Shown here in pieces: positions 63,200 through 64,000 of a DNA stretch of 64,000 nucleotides. The notes below the pieces were generated by a model that saw only the letters and a program-made list of their open reading frames with translations, had not been told where the DNA came from and ran no database searches. The stretch lies in NCBI GenBank assembly GCA_963770765.1, contig CAVYQS010000013.1:50671-114670 (forward strand). The letters run 5' to 3'. The position numbers and the translations under genes are program-made. Numbering within the stretch: position 1 is the first letter of the stretch; each line of letters begins with the position of its first letter. Source of the DNA: CAVPCY01 sp963770765 (lineage in GTDB: Bacteria; Actinomycetota; Coriobacteriia; Anaerosomatales; PHET01).

Positions 63200-64000
63200 C
63201 TACTGGCCGATGAGCTTGTTGTACTTGCGCTTCGCGACGAGGAAGTCCTCGTAGGACTCGGTGAACGTATGCTCCTCGCCCTTGCCACTGCGCACGTAGT
63301 AGAGGTAGTCGGTGTCGGGCGGGTGTGCCGCGGCCTGAAGCGCCCGGAGCCCGGGATTCGCGATCGGCCCGGGGGGGAGGCCGGCGTGCACGTACGTGTT
63401 GTAGGGATGCGGGTTGCGCAGGTCCTTCGATCGCAGGACCTGCGTGCCGTCAGGCAGCCCGTACAGGGCCGTGGAGTCGAGCTGCAGCCGCATCTTGATG
63501 CGCAGCCGGTTGTAGACCACCGATGCGACGAGCGGGAACTCCTTGTCGACGCTCACCTCCCGCTCTATGGCCGAGGCGATCGTCACCACGTCGTGCAGCG
63601 TCAGGTTGCGCTTCTCGGCATACGAGAGATCGACATCGGCCATCTGCGTGTCGAAGCCGTCGAGCATCATCTCGATCGCGTCGCGCGCCGTCGTGCCCTC
63701 ACGCACCTTGTAGGTGAGCGGGAAGAGGTAGCCCTCGAGGGAGCCGTTGCGCACATCGGCGAGATAGGGATGGTCCTTCGCGAACTCGGCGGCGCCGGTC
63801 TGCGCCAGCTCGAGGAACTCAGCCTCGTCGATGTTCGCTCGCTTGGCGAAGCGCGCTGCGATCTGCTTCACGCTGAAACCCTCGGGAATCGGGACGTCGA
63901 AGTAGACGATCTCCGGCCCCTTCTCGAGCTGCGCGATGGCCGCCTCGTACCCCATTCCCGTCGTGAGTGCGTACGTGCCACTCTTGAGGCTACCGTCGGC
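63200..64000 (-). CDS. mltG: endolytic transglycosylase MltG, 5' end outside window
   Basis: At least 266 residues; the gene runs off the right edge in frame. The YceG/MltG fold is recognisable: LKSGTYALTTGMGYEAA at the edge, IPEGFSVKQIAARFAKRANI, EGYLFPLTYKVREG, the catalytic segment VTIASAIEREVSVDKEFPLV with its Glu, QLDSTALYGLP, NPHPYNTYVHAGLPPGPIAN and DYLYYVRSGKGEEHTF. It cuts nascent glycan strands to release them from polymerases. Signal anchor is not in the window. Confidence 0.95.
   Translation of the reverse strand, partial: ADGSLKSGTYALTTGMGYEAAIAQLEKGPEIVYFDVPIPEGFSVKQIAARFAKRANIDEAEFLELAQTGAAEFAKDHPYLADVRNGSLEGYLFPLTYKVREGTTARDAIEMMLDGFDTQMADVDLSYAEKRNLTLHDVVTIASAIEREVSVDKEFPLVASVVYNRLRIKMRLQLDSTALYGLPDGTQVLRSKDLRNPHPYNTYVHAGLPPGPIANPGLRALQAAAHPPDTDYLYYVRSGKGEEHTFTESYEDFLVAKRKYNKLIGQ

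Overview
The window is high-GC DNA with tightly packed genes, many GTG starts and clear Shine-Dalgarno sites. It looks like an anaerobic actinobacterial chromosome, most likely a Coriobacteriia-type lineage; that placement is inference. It rests on a ferredoxin-dependent 2-oxoacid oxidoreductase, PASTA proteins, META-domain lipoproteins, paired HEAT/HD-GYP genes and metG/rsmI/mltG housekeeping genes. No insertion sequence, phage, CRISPR array or rRNA gene was seen. One tRNA gene (tRNA-Phe, GAA) is present.

Layout. 0-16 kb: metG (5' end only), a zinc-ribbon AbrB regulator, rsmI with two membrane proteins, a DUF362/ferredoxin protein carrying an apparent DnaA-lid domain, a ROK kinase, an ImmA/IrrE-like protein lacking its catalytic Glu, a HEAT/HD-GYP pair, a secreted phospholipase C-like protein, a peptidoglycan hydrolase and a PASTA lipoprotein. 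15-25 kb: AI-2E transporters, a sulfatase/HAD/membrane-protein cluster, and an NhaP/SulP/META gene group. 25-36 kb: a CsoR/CstR-type operator driving OsmC and DUF302 genes, a second large sulfatase, and a rhodanese plus DszB-like desulfinase operon opposite a TetR gene. 36-55 kb: a PASTA protein with repeats on both sides of its membrane helix, a second SulP, an S55 peptidase, TRIC channel, 2-oxoacid:ferredoxin oxidoreductase beta and alpha genes, a K+ channel, glpK and a ClC channel. 55-60 kb: a six-gene operon reading XRE-cupin regulator, acyl-CoA synthetase, META lipoprotein, oxidoreductase gamma and delta subunits, and an alpha/beta hydrolase. 60-64 kb: a LysE exporter, UPF0178, L,D-transpeptidase, a Cys-rich protein and mltG (cut by the window edge).

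Two themes tie the genes together. The first is sulfur handling between about 17 and 39 kb: two sulfatases without signal peptides, a DszB-type desulfinase with all three catalytic residues, a rhodanese, two SulP anion transporters, and an OsmC/DUF302 operon behind an operator like those of persulfide or copper sensors. The second is 2-oxoacid oxidation, with subunits split over two operons about 10 kb apart, the second also encoding an acyl-CoA synthetase.

Six genes carry a single-base frameshift, mostly an extra base in a short homopolymer. In each, the conserved C-terminus or body continues in the next frame, so I annotate the full-length genes. Sequencing error is the simplest explanation.
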